NCBI GenBank assembly: GCA_028868735.1
Contig: JAGWTW010000023.1
Coordinates: 1-40,629, forward strand
Source: Hyphomicrobiales bacterium
GTDB taxonomy: Bacteria; Pseudomonadota; Alphaproteobacteria; Rhizobiales; Beijerinckiaceae
Length of the DNA: 40,629 nucleotides
Reading direction: 5' to 3'
The stretch's first letter is position 1, and each line of letters opens with the position of its first letter. Shown one piece after another: positions 32,999-40,629 of the stretch. Both the position numbers and the translations under genes were made by a program. Below the pieces are notes generated by a model that worked only from the letters and a program-made list of their open reading frames with translations, ran no database searches and had not been told where the DNA came from.

Positions 32999-34297
32999 CT
33001 ACGCCGCAGGCGCCGCCGTCACCACGCCCCTGCATTCCCCGAAACCAATCGACGCGCATCCCGCCTTCACGCCGCGTGCGCGAAAAATGATTTCGTCGCC
33101 GTCCTGAAGAAATGTGCGCGTTTCGCCCGTCGGCAATTGCAGGGGCTCCTTGCCGCCGCCGGTGATCTCGAGCAGCGAACCGAGCGCCTCGCGCGACTTT
33201 CCTGAAATCGTGCCCGTTCCAAAGATGTCGCCGGGCGACAGGTTGCAGCCGCCGACCGTGTGATGCGCGACCATCTGCGCCGGCGTCCAGTAGAGGTCGC
33301 GCGACGATCCCAGCGACAAGCGATGCGGCGCGATTTTCTTTTCGCGCATCTGCGCCGTCGTCAGCAGCACTTCGAGCTCGACGTCGAAGCCGCCTTCCTT
33401 CTGATCCTCCGCATCGAATAGGTAAGGCAGCGGCTTCGGATCGCTTTCCGCCCGCGCCATCGGCGCGCAGCGGAACGGCGCGAGCGCTTCCGGCGTCACG
33501 ATCCAGGCGGAAATCGTCGTGTGGAAATTCTTGGCGAGAAAAGGCCCGAGCGGCTGGTATTCCCAGGCCTGGATATCGCGCGCGCTCCAGTCGTTGAGGA
33601 GGCAATAGCCGGCGATATGATCGGCGGCCTTGGCGACCGGCACGGGCGCGCCCTGCTCGTTGCCGTCGCCGATCCACACGCCCATTTCGAGTTCGTAGTC
33701 GAGACGCAGGCAGGGTCCGAACACGGGTTCGCTGCCGCCTGCCGGCAGACGCTGGCCGTTCGGCCTGCGCACGTCGCCGCCGGACAGGCGGATCGAGGAC
33801 GCGCGGCCGTGATAGGCGATCGGCACCCATTTGTAGTTGGGCATGAGCGGCGCGTCGGGCCGAAACAATCTTCCGACTGCTTCGGCGTGATTGATGCCCG
33901 CGTAGAAATCCGTGTAGTCGCCGATGCGCGCCGGCAGATGCAGACGGCAATCGGCCATCGCATGCAGGAGGCCGTGACGCGGCGTCGCGCCTTCTTTCAA
34001 CACGTCGCTGAGCTGTGCGCGCAGCGCGCGGCGCGGGCCGGGGCCGAGGCCGAGAAAGGCGTTGAGCGTCGGCTGCGCCGCCAGAGCGCAGGCCATCTGC
34101 GCATCGCCGGTGAGAAGCCCCGAGTCGCGCAGGCGCGCGAGATCGAGAATCTCGTCGCCGATGGCGACGCCGCCGCGCCGGGTTTCGCCGCGCGGCTGAA
34201 AGATTCCGAACGGCAGATTCTGGATCGGAAAATCGCCGTGCCCGTTCGCCGAAGCAACCCAGGAGCGAAGATCGGGCTGATGTGTGTGGTCGATCAT
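32999..34297 (-). CDS. fahA: Fumarylacetoacetase
   Basis: This 432-residue protein hydrolyses fumarylacetoacetate to fumarate and acetoacetate, the last step of tyrosine/phenylalanine breakdown. Seen are the N-terminal FPIQNLPFGIFQPRG, the catalytic-metal region YTDFYAGINHA, YELEMGVWIGDGN, LLNDWSARDIQAWEYQPLGP and LGSSRDLYWTPAQMVAHH. These match the bacterial/eukaryotic long form, not the shorter FAH-domain isomerases. The start lies four bases after the hmgA stop, so the two are cotranscribed. No maleylacetoacetate isomerase gene is in the window. Confidence 0.96.
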   Translation of the reverse strand: MIDHTHQPDLRSWVASANGHGDFPIQNLPFGIFQPRGETRRGGVAIGDEILDLARLRDSGLLTGDAQMACALAAQPTLNAFLGLGPGPRRALRAQLSDVLKEGATPRHGLLHAMADCRLHLPARIGDYTDFYAGINHAEAVGRLFRPDAPLMPNYKWVPIAYHGRASSIRLSGGDVRRPNGQRLPAGGSEPVFGPCLRLDYELEMGVWIGDGNEQGAPVPVAKAADHIAGYCLLNDWSARDIQAWEYQPLGPFLAKNFHTTISAWIVTPEALAPFRCAPMARAESDPKPLPYLFDAEDQKEGGFDVELEVLLTTAQMREKKIAPHRLSLGSSRDLYWTPAQMVAHHTVGGCNLSPGDIFGTGTISGKSREALGSLLEITGGGKEPLQLPTGETRTFLQDGDEIIFRARGVKAGCASIGFGECRGVVTAAPAA

Positions 34298-34301
34298 GGT
34301 C

Positions 34302-35648
34302 TCACTTCTTGGTCGGATCGAAATGCACCTGCAACGGCGCGCCGTAATCGGCGTAGCTCTCCTGCAACTCGGGCGCTGCGGCCGCCCATGCCGACACGCG
34401 CTGCGGGAAGCGCGTCTCGAACATGAAGGCCATGGTGTTCTCGAGCTTGTGCGGCTTCAACTGCGCATTGCTCGCGCCTTCGAACGCGTCGCGGTCTGGC
34501 CCGTGCGGCAGCATGGTGTTGTGCAGACTGAAGCCGCCCGGCGTGAAGCCTTCGGGCTTGGCGTCGTATTGCCCGTAGATCAGGCCCATGAACTCGCTCA
34601 TGCAGTTCATGTGATACCAGGGCGGGCGGAACGTGTTCTCCGCGACCATCCAGCGCTCGGGAAAACAGACGAAATCGATGTTGGCCGTGCCCGGCGTCTC
34701 CGATGGCGACGTCAGCACGGTGAAGATCGACGGATCGGCGTGATCGAACAGGAGCGGGCCGACCGGCGAGAAGCGCCTGAGATCGTATTTGTAGGGCGCG
34801 TAATTGCCGTGCCAGGCGACGACGTCGAGCGGCGAGGCCGCGATTTCGGCCGCCCACAAGGCGCCGCCCCATTTCACGTAGAGCGCGCTCTTGCGTTCGC
34901 TGTGCTCGTAATGGGCGACCGGCGTGAGGAAGTCGCGCGGGTTGGCGAGACAATTCGCGCCGATCGGCCCGCGCTCGGGCGGCGCGAAGGCGCCGCCGTA
35001 ATTTTCGCAGAGATAGCCGCGCGCGGGACCGTCGATCAACTCGACGCGCATTTTCACGCCGCGCGGAACGACAGCGATCTCGCCGGGCGAGACGTCGATG
35101 ATCCCGAATTCGGTCGCGAGCCTGAGCGCGCCCTGCTGCGGCACGAACAGGAGTTCGCCGTCGGCGTCGTAGAAATACTCGTCCTGCATCGAGCGCGTGA
35201 CGAGATAGACGTTGGCCGACATGCCGGCGAGCGCGCCGGCGTCGCCGGCGGTCGTGATGGTTCGCACGCCCTGAAGGAAACCCATCCCTTCCGACGGCAG
35301 CGGGATCGGACTCCAGCGCATCGGCGCGGGCGGGGTCTCGACCTCCGGCGCAGGCGCCGTGCGCCAGAGGCCGATGTCGGCTTTCCTGAAGCGGCCCCAG
35401 TTCTTCACGCTCGGACGGATGCGGTAGAGCCAGGACCGCTCGTTTCGCGCGCGAGGGGCCGTGAAAGGCGAGCCGGAGAGTTGCTCGGCGTAGAGGCCAT
35501 AGGCGCAGCGCTGCGGCGAATTGCGGCCGATCGGCAGCGCGCCCGGCAAAGCCTCCGTCTCGAACTGGTTGCCGAAGCCCGACATATAGCCGTCCGACAG
35601 GCCGCTCTCGGCGGCGGCGAGGCCCGCATTTCTGGTCTGGATGTTCAT
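34302..35648 (-). CDS. hmgA: Homogentisate 1,2-dioxygenase
   Basis: This 448-residue non-heme iron dioxygenase opens the ring of homogentisate to maleylacetoacetate. Recognisable segments are [26 protein letters not shown], the iron ligands in [15 protein letters not shown] (His near 346 and Glu six residues later) and [10 protein letters not shown] with the third ligand. GGAGGAA precedes the ATG. It is divergent from the aminotransferase gene with 74 bases between. Confidence 0.97.
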   Translation of the reverse strand: MNIQTRNAGLAAAESGLSDGYMSGFGNQFETEALPGALPIGRNSPQRCAYGLYAEQLSGSPFTAPRARNERSWLYRIRPSVKNWGRFRKADIGLWRTAPAPEVETPPAPMRWSPIPLPSEGMGFLQGVRTITTAGDAGALAGMSANVYLVTRSMQDEYFYDADGELLFVPQQGALRLATEFGIIDVSPGEIAVVPRGVKMRVELIDGPARGYLCENYGGAFAPPERGPIGANCLANPRDFLTPVAHYEHSERKSALYVKWGGALWAAEIAASPLDVVAWHGNYAPYKYDLRRFSPVGPLLFDHADPSIFTVLTSPSETPGTANIDFVCFPERWMVAENTFRPPWYHMNCMSEFMGLIYGQYDAKPEGFTPGGFSLHNTMLPHGPDRDAFEGASNAQLKPHKLENTMAFMFETRFPQRVSAWAAAAPELQESYADYGAPLQVHFDPTKK

Positions 35649-35722
35649 GGCGCTTCCTCCGCGCTGGATCGCAGGATCATAAGGGGCTAAAAGGCGGCCC
35701 GAAATCGCCCCGAGAGAGAAAA

Positions 35723-36904
35723 ATGTTCGAGAGCCTCACGCCCGCCAAGCCCGACACGATCCTGTCCATCATGCAGGCGTTTCGCGAGGACAAGCGCGCC
35801 AACAAGATCGACCTGTCGGTCGGCGTCTACAAGACCGCCGACGGCGCGACGCCGATCGTGAAGGCCGTGCGCGAGGCCGAAGCGCGGCTCTACGAGAGCC
35901 AGGACACCAAGACCTATCTCGGCACGATCGGCGACGTCGGCTTCAACGCCGCCATGACGAGCCTCGTGTGCGGCCCGAATGCCGACGGCAGCCGGCTCGC
36001 CGCGGCCCAGACGCCCGGCGGCTCCGGCGCGCTGCGCATGATCGCCGATCTCATCCGCGCGGCGCGGCCGGACGCGACAATCCACGCGCCGGACCCGACC
36101 TGGGCGAACCACATTCCGCTTCTGTCGAGCGCGGGCCTGAACCTCGAGACCTACACTTATTTCGACGCGGCGACCGGCGCCGTGAACTTCGACGCGATGA
36201 TGCGCGATCTGCGTCTGGCGAAAGCCGGCGACGTCGTGCTGCTGCACGGCTGCTGCCACAACCCGACCGGCGCCGATCTCGACCAGGCGCAGTGGAAGGC
36301 CGTCGGCGCGCTGCTGGCGGAGCGCGGGCTGTTTCCGCTGGTCGACCTCGCCTATCTCGGCCTCGGCTCGGGACTGGAGGAGGACGCGTTCGGCGTGCGC
36401 CATCTCATGACGGTCGTGCCGGAAATGGCGGTCGCCGTTTCCTGCTCCAAGAATTTCGCGGTCTATCGCGACCGGGTCGGCGCCAGCATAATCTGGGCGG
36501 CGAACGCCGGTCAGGCGCAGATCATCTCGGGCAAACTCGGCGCGATCGCGCGCTCGCTGTGGTCGATGCCGCCGGACCATGCGGCGGCCGCCGTGCGGAT
36601 CGTGCTCGAGGACGAAAAGCTGCGCGGCGAGTGGAAGACGGAGCTCGACGGCATGCGCGGGCGCATCCAGACCTTGCGCAAGGAGCTCGCGGCCGCGCTC
36701 AACCGTCAGTCGAATTCGCAAGGGTTCGACTTCATCGTCCGGCAGGCCGGCATGTTCTCCCGCCTGCCGCTGACGGAAGGCCAGGCGCAGCGCCTGAAGG
36801 ACCAGCACGCGGTCTATGTGGTGCCGGACGGACGCATCAATATCGCCGGCCTCAATCCGGAGAACACGGCGGCGTTCGCGAAGGCTTACGCCGAAACGCG
36901 GTGA
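35723..36904 (+). CDS. Aromatic amino acid / aspartate aminotransferase (class I PLP)
   Basis: This 393-residue class I aminotransferase has the TyrB/AspC layout: [31 protein letters not shown], and the PLP lysine in [15 protein letters not shown] near residue 242. Divergent placement against hmgA-fahA suggests that it converts tyrosine or phenylalanine to the keto acid feeding homogentisate, although AspC-type activity cannot be excluded. The ribosome site (GAGAGA) is modest. The 4-hydroxyphenylpyruvate dioxygenase needed to complete the route is not in the window. Confidence 0.87.
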   Translation: MFESLTPAKPDTILSIMQAFREDKRANKIDLSVGVYKTADGATPIVKAVREAEARLYESQDTKTYLGTIGDVGFNAAMTSLVCGPNADGSRLAAAQTPGGSGALRMIADLIRAARPDATIHAPDPTWANHIPLLSSAGLNLETYTYFDAATGAVNFDAMMRDLRLAKAGDVVLLHGCCHNPTGADLDQAQWKAVGALLAERGLFPLVDLAYLGLGSGLEEDAFGVRHLMTVVPEMAVAVSCSKNFAVYRDRVGASIIWAANAGQAQIISGKLGAIARSLWSMPPDHAAAAVRIVLEDEKLRGEWKTELDGMRGRIQTLRKELAAALNRQSNSQGFDFIVRQAGMFSRLPLTEGQAQRLKDQHAVYVVPDGRINIAGLNPENTAAFAKAYAETR

Positions 36905-36954
36905 GCCGGCCCGCCTGAAGCACGAGCGCAATTCCTTAACCATCTTCTGAAACC

Positions 36955-37689
36955 ATGTTTCGGCGTTGGTTGAGGCATTGCGTCATGATTTCGCGTCGTC
37001 TGTTCTGCGTCAGCGCCGCCGCCGGATTTGGCGGCGCGCTTTCGGCCTGTTCCGGCCCCGGGCCCCTGTCCCTCGACGAGAGCCGGCCACGGCCGGAACT
37101 CGCCGCCCGCACCCTCGGCAGGCCGGACTACAATGCGATCTACGGCGAATACGCCGGCGAGCAATTCGACATCAAGGCGTTCGACTACCGTCAGGTGGAT
37201 CCGCGCTGGCTGCGCCAGACGGTCCAGTGGCGCGGCCCCGAGGGTCCAGGCGCCATCATCGTCGATCCCGCCAACAAGCATCTTTATTTCACCGAGTCGC
37301 CGGGCCAGGCGACGCGCTACGGCGTCGGCGTCGGCCGCGAGGGCTTCGGCTGGACCGGCCTCGCGCAGATCAACATGAAACGGAGCTGGCCGGACTGGGT
37401 GCCGCCGCAGGAAATGGTGCAGCGCTCGCCGGAAATCGTCGCGCAGCTCGAAAAGACGCCGCGCGGCCTCGGCGTGCGCGGCGGCCCGCGGTCGCCGCTC
37501 GGCGCGCGCGCCATGTATCTGTTCAGCGACGGCGGCGGCCATGATCTCGGCTATCGCATCCACGGAACGACCGAGCCCGAGACGATCGGCACCAACGTCT
37601 CTTCCGGCTGCATCCGCATGGTGAACCAGGACATCGTCCACCTGTTCACGCGCGCCGCGGTCGGGACCAAGGTGACAGTGCTGGCCTAG
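36955..37689 (+). CDS. L,D-transpeptidase (YkuD family), probable lipoprotein
   Basis: This 244-residue exported protein cross-links peptidoglycan through 3-3 bonds or attaches proteins to it. The N-terminus has ISRRLFCVSAAAGFGGALSAC: a twin-arginine pair followed by a lipobox-like LSAC with Cys 32. The catalytic YkuD signature is HGTTEPETIGTNVSSGCIRM with the active-site Cys in SSGCIRM. An ATG at 36985 would also leave a full signal. It is a stand-alone gene 50 bases after the aminotransferase. Confidence 0.9.
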   Translation: MFRRWLRHCVMISRRLFCVSAAAGFGGALSACSGPGPLSLDESRPRPELAARTLGRPDYNAIYGEYAGEQFDIKAFDYRQVDPRWLRQTVQWRGPEGPGAIIVDPANKHLYFTESPGQATRYGVGVGREGFGWTGLAQINMKRSWPDWVPPQEMVQRSPEIVAQLEKTPRGLGVRGGPRSPLGARAMYLFSDGGGHDLGYRIHGTTEPETIGTNVSSGCIRMVNQDIVHLFTRAAVGTKVTVLA

Positions 37690-37729
37690 CGGTCTAATCA
37701 GGCCCCGACAAACAATCGGGGAACGATCC

Positions 37730-38161
37730 ATGAGCCGGCTCACGCTCGAACAGGCCCGCGCCATTCTCGACGGCACGCTTGCGAAAGCGGCCGAACTCGG
37801 CCTGAAGCCGCTCGGCGTCGCGGTGCTCGACGATCGCGGCGCGTACAAGGCCTACGCGGCGCAGGACGGCACCAGCCTGATGCGCGCGGAAGTCGCACAC
37901 GGCAAGGCCTATGGCGCGCTCGCGATGGGCATGGGATCGCGGGCCCTGTTCAAGCGCGCGCACGAGCAGGCCTATTTCATCGACTCCATCAATACGCTGG
38001 CCGAAGGCCGGCTCGTGCCCGTGCCCGGCGGCGTGCTCGTCAAGGACGCGGCCGGCGCGATCCTCGGCGCCGTCGGCGTCAGCGGCGACACTTCCGACAA
38101 CGACGAGGCCTGCGCAGTCGCCGGCATCACGAAGGCCGGCCTCGTCGCGCAAGCGGACTGA
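37730..38161 (+). CDS. GlcG/HbpS-family heme-binding-like protein
   Basis: This 143-residue protein belongs to the GlcG/HbpS/PduO C-terminal family: LGVAVLDDRG, ARxxAHGKAYGAL-type segment (MRAEVAHGKAYGALAMG), VPVPGGVLVKD and GAVGVSGDTSDNDEACA. Family members bind heme or cobalamin, or accompany oxidation operons, but most have no known role. It begins 40 bases after the transpeptidase. Its stop is followed by a short stem (AAGC-GAG-GCTT) and T-run, a weak terminator candidate. Confidence 0.85.
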   Translation: MSRLTLEQARAILDGTLAKAAELGLKPLGVAVLDDRGAYKAYAAQDGTSLMRAEVAHGKAYGALAMGMGSRALFKRAHEQAYFIDSINTLAEGRLVPVPGGVLVKDAAGAILGAVGVSGDTSDNDEACAVAGITKAGLVAQAD

Positions 38162-38258
38162 AGCGAGGCTTTTTCTAACGTTATGATTCGTTTCGGTCTT
38201 TACGTCGGCGCGCAAAAACGCTTGCCGAAGCGGCCGCGAGGGGCCATGTTGGCTCGAC

Positions 38259-38546
38259 ATGCACGAGTCTCAGGAAAAATATCTTATTGAGGCCCTGAAG
38301 AAGGTCGACGCGCTCGGCGATGTCGCCCCGCCTCATGTGCAGGATCCCATGACCATGGTGTTGCGCCAGCGCGCCATCCAGGACGACCTGATGCGCTGGG
38401 ACGACAGCCGTGGCCGCTATGTGCTGACGGGCACCGGGCGCAGCCGCATCACCGCGCGCCTGCGCGGGCCGGGCTCGGTCGTACGGTTCCGCCGACGCGA
38501 GGAAGCGGACGTCCAGCCGCGGCGCAAGGCCGACGACTCCCGCTAG
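38259..38546 (+). CDS. Hypothetical protein
   Basis: I do not recognise this 95-residue protein. The N-terminal half (EKYLIEALKKVDALGD) looks helical; the C-terminal half is rich in Arg (GTGRSRITARLRGPGSVVRF, then RRREEAD), suggesting a basic, possibly nucleic-acid-contacting tail. Codon use is like the neighbours. The upstream GCGAGGGG could serve as ribosome site. It is flanked by about 100 bases on both sides and appears to be a single gene. Confidence 0.6.
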   Translation: MHESQEKYLIEALKKVDALGDVAPPHVQDPMTMVLRQRAIQDDLMRWDDSRGRYVLTGTGRSRITARLRGPGSVVRFRRREEADVQPRRKADDSR

Positions 38547-38659
38547 TCCGGCTTCGTAACCCCTTCTTGTCCGACGATCTCGATTCGCGCGCGCCCATGC
38601 TCTAGTCTGCGCGCCGACGACGCACGATCGCGTGCGCGAAAAAAGGTCGAGGAGCGCCC

Positions 38660-39637
38660 ATGAAGACCCGCATCACCGAAATGCTCGGCATCCAGCATCC
38701 GATCGTGCAGGGCGGCATGCACTACGTCGGGCTTGCGCCGCTCGCCGCCGCGGTCTCGAACGCCGGCGGCCTCGGCATCATCACCGCGCTGACGCTCGGC
38801 ACGCCGGAAAAGCTCGACGCCGAGATCAAGAAATGCCGGCAGATGACCGACAAGCCGATCGGCGTGAACCTGACCTTCCTGCCGACGGTGAATTCGCCCG
38901 ATTATCCCGGCCTCGTCCGCGTCATCATCGAGAACGGGGTCAAGGCGGTCGAGACGGCGGGCAACAATCCCGTGCAGGTCATGCCCTTCTTCAAGCAGGC
39001 GGGCGTGAAGGTCATTCACAAATGCACGTCGGTGCGTCACGCGCTGAAGGCGGAAGCGATCGGCTGCGATGCGGTGAGCGTCGACGGTTTCGAATGCGGC
39101 GGCCATCCCGGCGAGGACGACGTGCCGAACATGATCCTGCTGCCGCGCGCCGCCGACGAACTGAAAATTCCGTTCATCGCGTCCGGCGGCATGGCCGACG
39201 GCCGTTCGCTCGTCGCCGCGATGGCGATGGGCGCGGAAGGCATGAACATGGGCACGCGCTTCATCTGCACGAAGGAAGCGCCGGTGCATGAAAACGTGAA
39301 AGCGGCGATCGTCGCGGCGAGCGAACTCGATACGCGGCTCGTGATGCGTCCGCTGCGCAACACCGAACGCGTGCTGCGCAACGGCGCCGTCGACCGGCTG
39401 ATCGCGAAGGAAAAGGAACTCGGATCGAAGATCAAGTTCGAAGACATCATCCAGGAAGTCGCGGGCGTCTATCCGAAAGTCATGCAGACAGGCGACATGG
39501 ACGCCGGCGCGTGGTCCTGCGGGATGGTCGCGGGCCTCATCCACGACGTTCCCACGGTGAAGGAACTGATCGACCGTATCATGGCCGAAGCGGAAGCGAT
39601 CGTCCGCAAAAGGCTCGAAGGCTTCCTGGCGGCGTGA
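38660..39637 (+). CDS. Nitronate monooxygenase / enoyl reductase-like FMN protein
   Basis: This 325-residue TIM-barrel flavoprotein is of the nitronate monooxygenase (2-nitropropane dioxygenase) family: IQHPIVQGGMHYVG, NAGGLGIITALTLGTPE, SVDGFECGGHPGEDD, IASGGMADGRSLVAAMAMGA and GMNMGTRFICTKE, the last two binding the FMN phosphate. Many relatives sit beside acyl-CoA genes and may act on other substrates. GGAG precedes the ATG. The crotonase gene starts five bases after its stop, so the pair is cotranscribed. Confidence 0.85.
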   Translation: MKTRITEMLGIQHPIVQGGMHYVGLAPLAAAVSNAGGLGIITALTLGTPEKLDAEIKKCRQMTDKPIGVNLTFLPTVNSPDYPGLVRVIIENGVKAVETAGNNPVQVMPFFKQAGVKVIHKCTSVRHALKAEAIGCDAVSVDGFECGGHPGEDDVPNMILLPRAADELKIPFIASGGMADGRSLVAAMAMGAEGMNMGTRFICTKEAPVHENVKAAIVAASELDTRLVMRPLRNTERVLRNGAVDRLIAKEKELGSKIKFEDIIQEVAGVYPKVMQTGDMDAGAWSCGMVAGLIHDVPTVKELIDRIMAEAEAIVRKRLEGFLAA

Positions 39638-39642
39638 CGAAC

Positions 39643-40422
39643 ATGTCGCTTCTCCTGATCGAAACGAAGGACCGGATCGCCACCGTCACGCTCAACCGGC
39701 CCGACGCGATGAACGCGCTTTCGCGCGGTCTTCGCAGGGAATTGGACGCCGCGATCCGCAGGCTGTCTGCGGATGACGAGGTGGACGTCGTGATCCTCAC
39801 CGGCGCGGGGACGCGCGCCTTCACCGCCGGGCTCGACCTGAAAGAGCTCGGCAGCGCGCCGGGCGCGCTCGGCGACGCCAACGCCACGGGCCCCGCGCAG
39901 AATCCGGTGCTCGCGATCCAGCAATGTCCGAAGCCGGTCATCGGCGCCATCAACGGCGTCGCGATCACGGGCGGCTTCGAACTCGCGCTCGCCTGCGACG
40001 TTCTGATCGCCTCGACCAATGCGCGGTTCGCCGACACGCATGCGCGCGTCGGCATCATGCCGGGCTGGGGGCTCTCGCAAAAACTTTCGCGCGTGATCGG
40101 CATCTACAGGGCGAAGGAATTGTCGCTGACCGGCAATTTCCTCGATGCGCAGACGGCGCTGGAATGGGGCCTGGTCAATCGCGTCGTGGCGCCGGACGAA
40201 CTCATGCCGACCGCGATCAGGCTCGCCGCCGACATGACGTCGATTCCGAACGAGACGCTGCGCCTCTACAAGTCGATCATCGACGAGGGCTATGCGGCCG
40301 ACTTCGGCGAGGCGTTGCGGATCGAGCATCGGCGCTCCAGCGCCAACAACAAGAACGTGACGCCCGACGCCGTCGAAAAACGCCGCGCCGCGATCCAGGC
40401 GCGCGGCCGCACGCAGGGGTGA
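39643..40422 (+). CDS. Crotonase-superfamily enoyl-CoA hydratase
   Basis: This 259-residue crotonase has NRPDAMNALSRGLR, AFTAGLDLKELG (oxyanion hole) and ITGGFELALACDVLI with the first catalytic glutamate. The second catalytic glutamate position falls in FADTHARVGIMPGWGLSQ and is not Glu. The crotonase at 4697 shares this signature, so the two are of one subfamily and perhaps distant duplicates. The ATG at 39643 fits the family N-terminus; a GTG at 39634 overlapping the previous stop is less likely. The substrate is unknown. Confidence 0.87.
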   Translation: MSLLLIETKDRIATVTLNRPDAMNALSRGLRRELDAAIRRLSADDEVDVVILTGAGTRAFTAGLDLKELGSAPGALGDANATGPAQNPVLAIQQCPKPVIGAINGVAITGGFELALACDVLIASTNARFADTHARVGIMPGWGLSQKLSRVIGIYRAKELSLTGNFLDAQTALEWGLVNRVVAPDELMPTAIRLAADMTSIPNETLRLYKSIIDEGYAADFGEALRIEHRRSSANNKNVTPDAVEKRRAAIQARGRTQG

Positions 40423-40503
40423 GGCCGGAGATTCGCAGCGTCCGAACGCCGACGTTCGGAATGGCGGGTAGGGGCGGGTTGCGGATATTTGCACCGGTAG
40501 CGC

Positions 40504-40534
40504 GTCATGGCCGGGCTTGTCCCGGCCATCCACG
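40504..40534. repeat. Dispersed palindrome (ATGGCCGGG-N5-CCCGGCCAT)
   Basis: A 9-base perfect stem, ATGGCCGGG-CTTGT-CCCGGCCAT, flanked by GTC and CCACG. This intergenic palindrome is abundant in Hyphomicrobiales genomes. It lies downstream of the second crotonase gene and may stabilise or end its mRNA. Confidence 0.7.
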
Positions 40535-40580
40535 CCGTGCCGTCTGAAGCGGCGTATGATTTCGGCCGCAATCGCGCCGT

Positions 40581-40606
40581 GTCATTCCCGCGAAAGCGGG
40601 AATCCA
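40581..40606. repeat. Dispersed palindrome (TTCCCGC-GAAA-GCGGGAA)
   Basis: GTCATTCCCGC-GAAA-GCGGGAATCCA has a 7-base stem with a GAAA tetraloop. It is a second common intergenic repeat type, about 50 bases after the 40504 palindrome, so the right end of the window (40423-40629) is a repeat mosaic without a gene. Confidence 0.7.
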
Positions 40607-40629
40607 GTTCCCATGTCCTGCCGCGCTCG

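Noticed and set aside
38621..38636. Hairpin CGCACG-ATCG-CGTGCG followed by A-run before the nitronate monooxygenase gene
   Set aside because: It lies just ahead of the start codon on the plus strand and lacks a T-run, so it is not a terminator for either strand; likely chance in GC-rich DNA.

Overview
The window is GC-rich DNA with short intergenic gaps. The 'TGGCCGGGCTTGTCCCGGCCA' and 'GTCATTCCCGC-GAAA-GCGGGAAT' palindromes near the right end are common in Hyphomicrobiales (Rhizobiales). Together with fdsGBA and the aromatic gene families this suggests an alphaproteobacterium, probably Hyphomicrobiales; I cannot place it further. It is dominated by aromatic-acid catabolism through CoA thioesters, with an aerobic and an anaerobic branch side by side.

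Layout. (1) 1-3759, minus strand: NAD-dependent soluble formate dehydrogenase fdsG-fdsB-fdsA (fdsA cut by the window edge) with a LysR regulator upstream and two ATAG-N7-CTAT candidate operators. (2) 3885-12404, mostly plus strand: an aerobic anthranilate (2-aminobenzoate) type module: SDR, crotonase, cyclase-family hydrolase, divergent MarR repressor, bifunctional flavoprotein monooxygenase/reductase, second SDR, benzoate/2-aminobenzoate-CoA ligase and a RidA-like deaminase. (3) 24996-12441, minus strand: one tightly packed run of 13 genes: had-oah-dch (lower benzoyl-CoA pathway), bcrC-B-A-D (ATP-dependent benzoyl-CoA reductase), a 2[4Fe-4S] ferredoxin, and a five-gene branched-chain-amino-acid-type ABC importer. 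(4) 25180-28279, plus strand, divergent from had: korA-korB (2-oxoglutarate:ferredoxin oxidoreductase) and a translationally coupled ferritin-like protein. (5) 31014-28446, minus strand: tandem-GNAT protein, hemerythrin, GNAT, Rrf2 (BadM-like) regulator. (6) 31201-40422: a frameshifted small membrane protein, an M20 amidohydrolase, the homogentisate genes hmgA-fahA with a divergent aromatic aminotransferase, an L,D-transpeptidase, a GlcG/HbpS-type protein, a hypothetical protein, a nitronate-monooxygenase-family flavoprotein and a second crotonase, then repeats.

How it works together. Benzoate or related acids would enter by the ABC importer and be activated by a CoA ligase. Without oxygen, KorAB oxidises 2-oxoglutarate and reduces the ferredoxin, which feeds BcrABCD; Dch, Had and Oah then hydrate, oxidise and hydrolytically open the ring, as in Thauera. 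With oxygen, 2-aminobenzoyl-CoA would be dearomatised by the bifunctional flavoprotein and processed by SDR, crotonase and RidA-like proteins. The most interesting signal is a 16-bp element, TRGTA-N6-TACYA, present once in the had/korA divergent promoter and once ahead of the GNAT-hemerythrin-GNAT-Rrf2 genes. It suggests that an Rrf2 repressor controls both itself and the oxygen-sensitive pathway together with oxygen-binding proteins. No stretch over 300 bases lacks a gene or a decayed gene. I saw no tRNA, rRNA, CRISPR array or insertion sequence.
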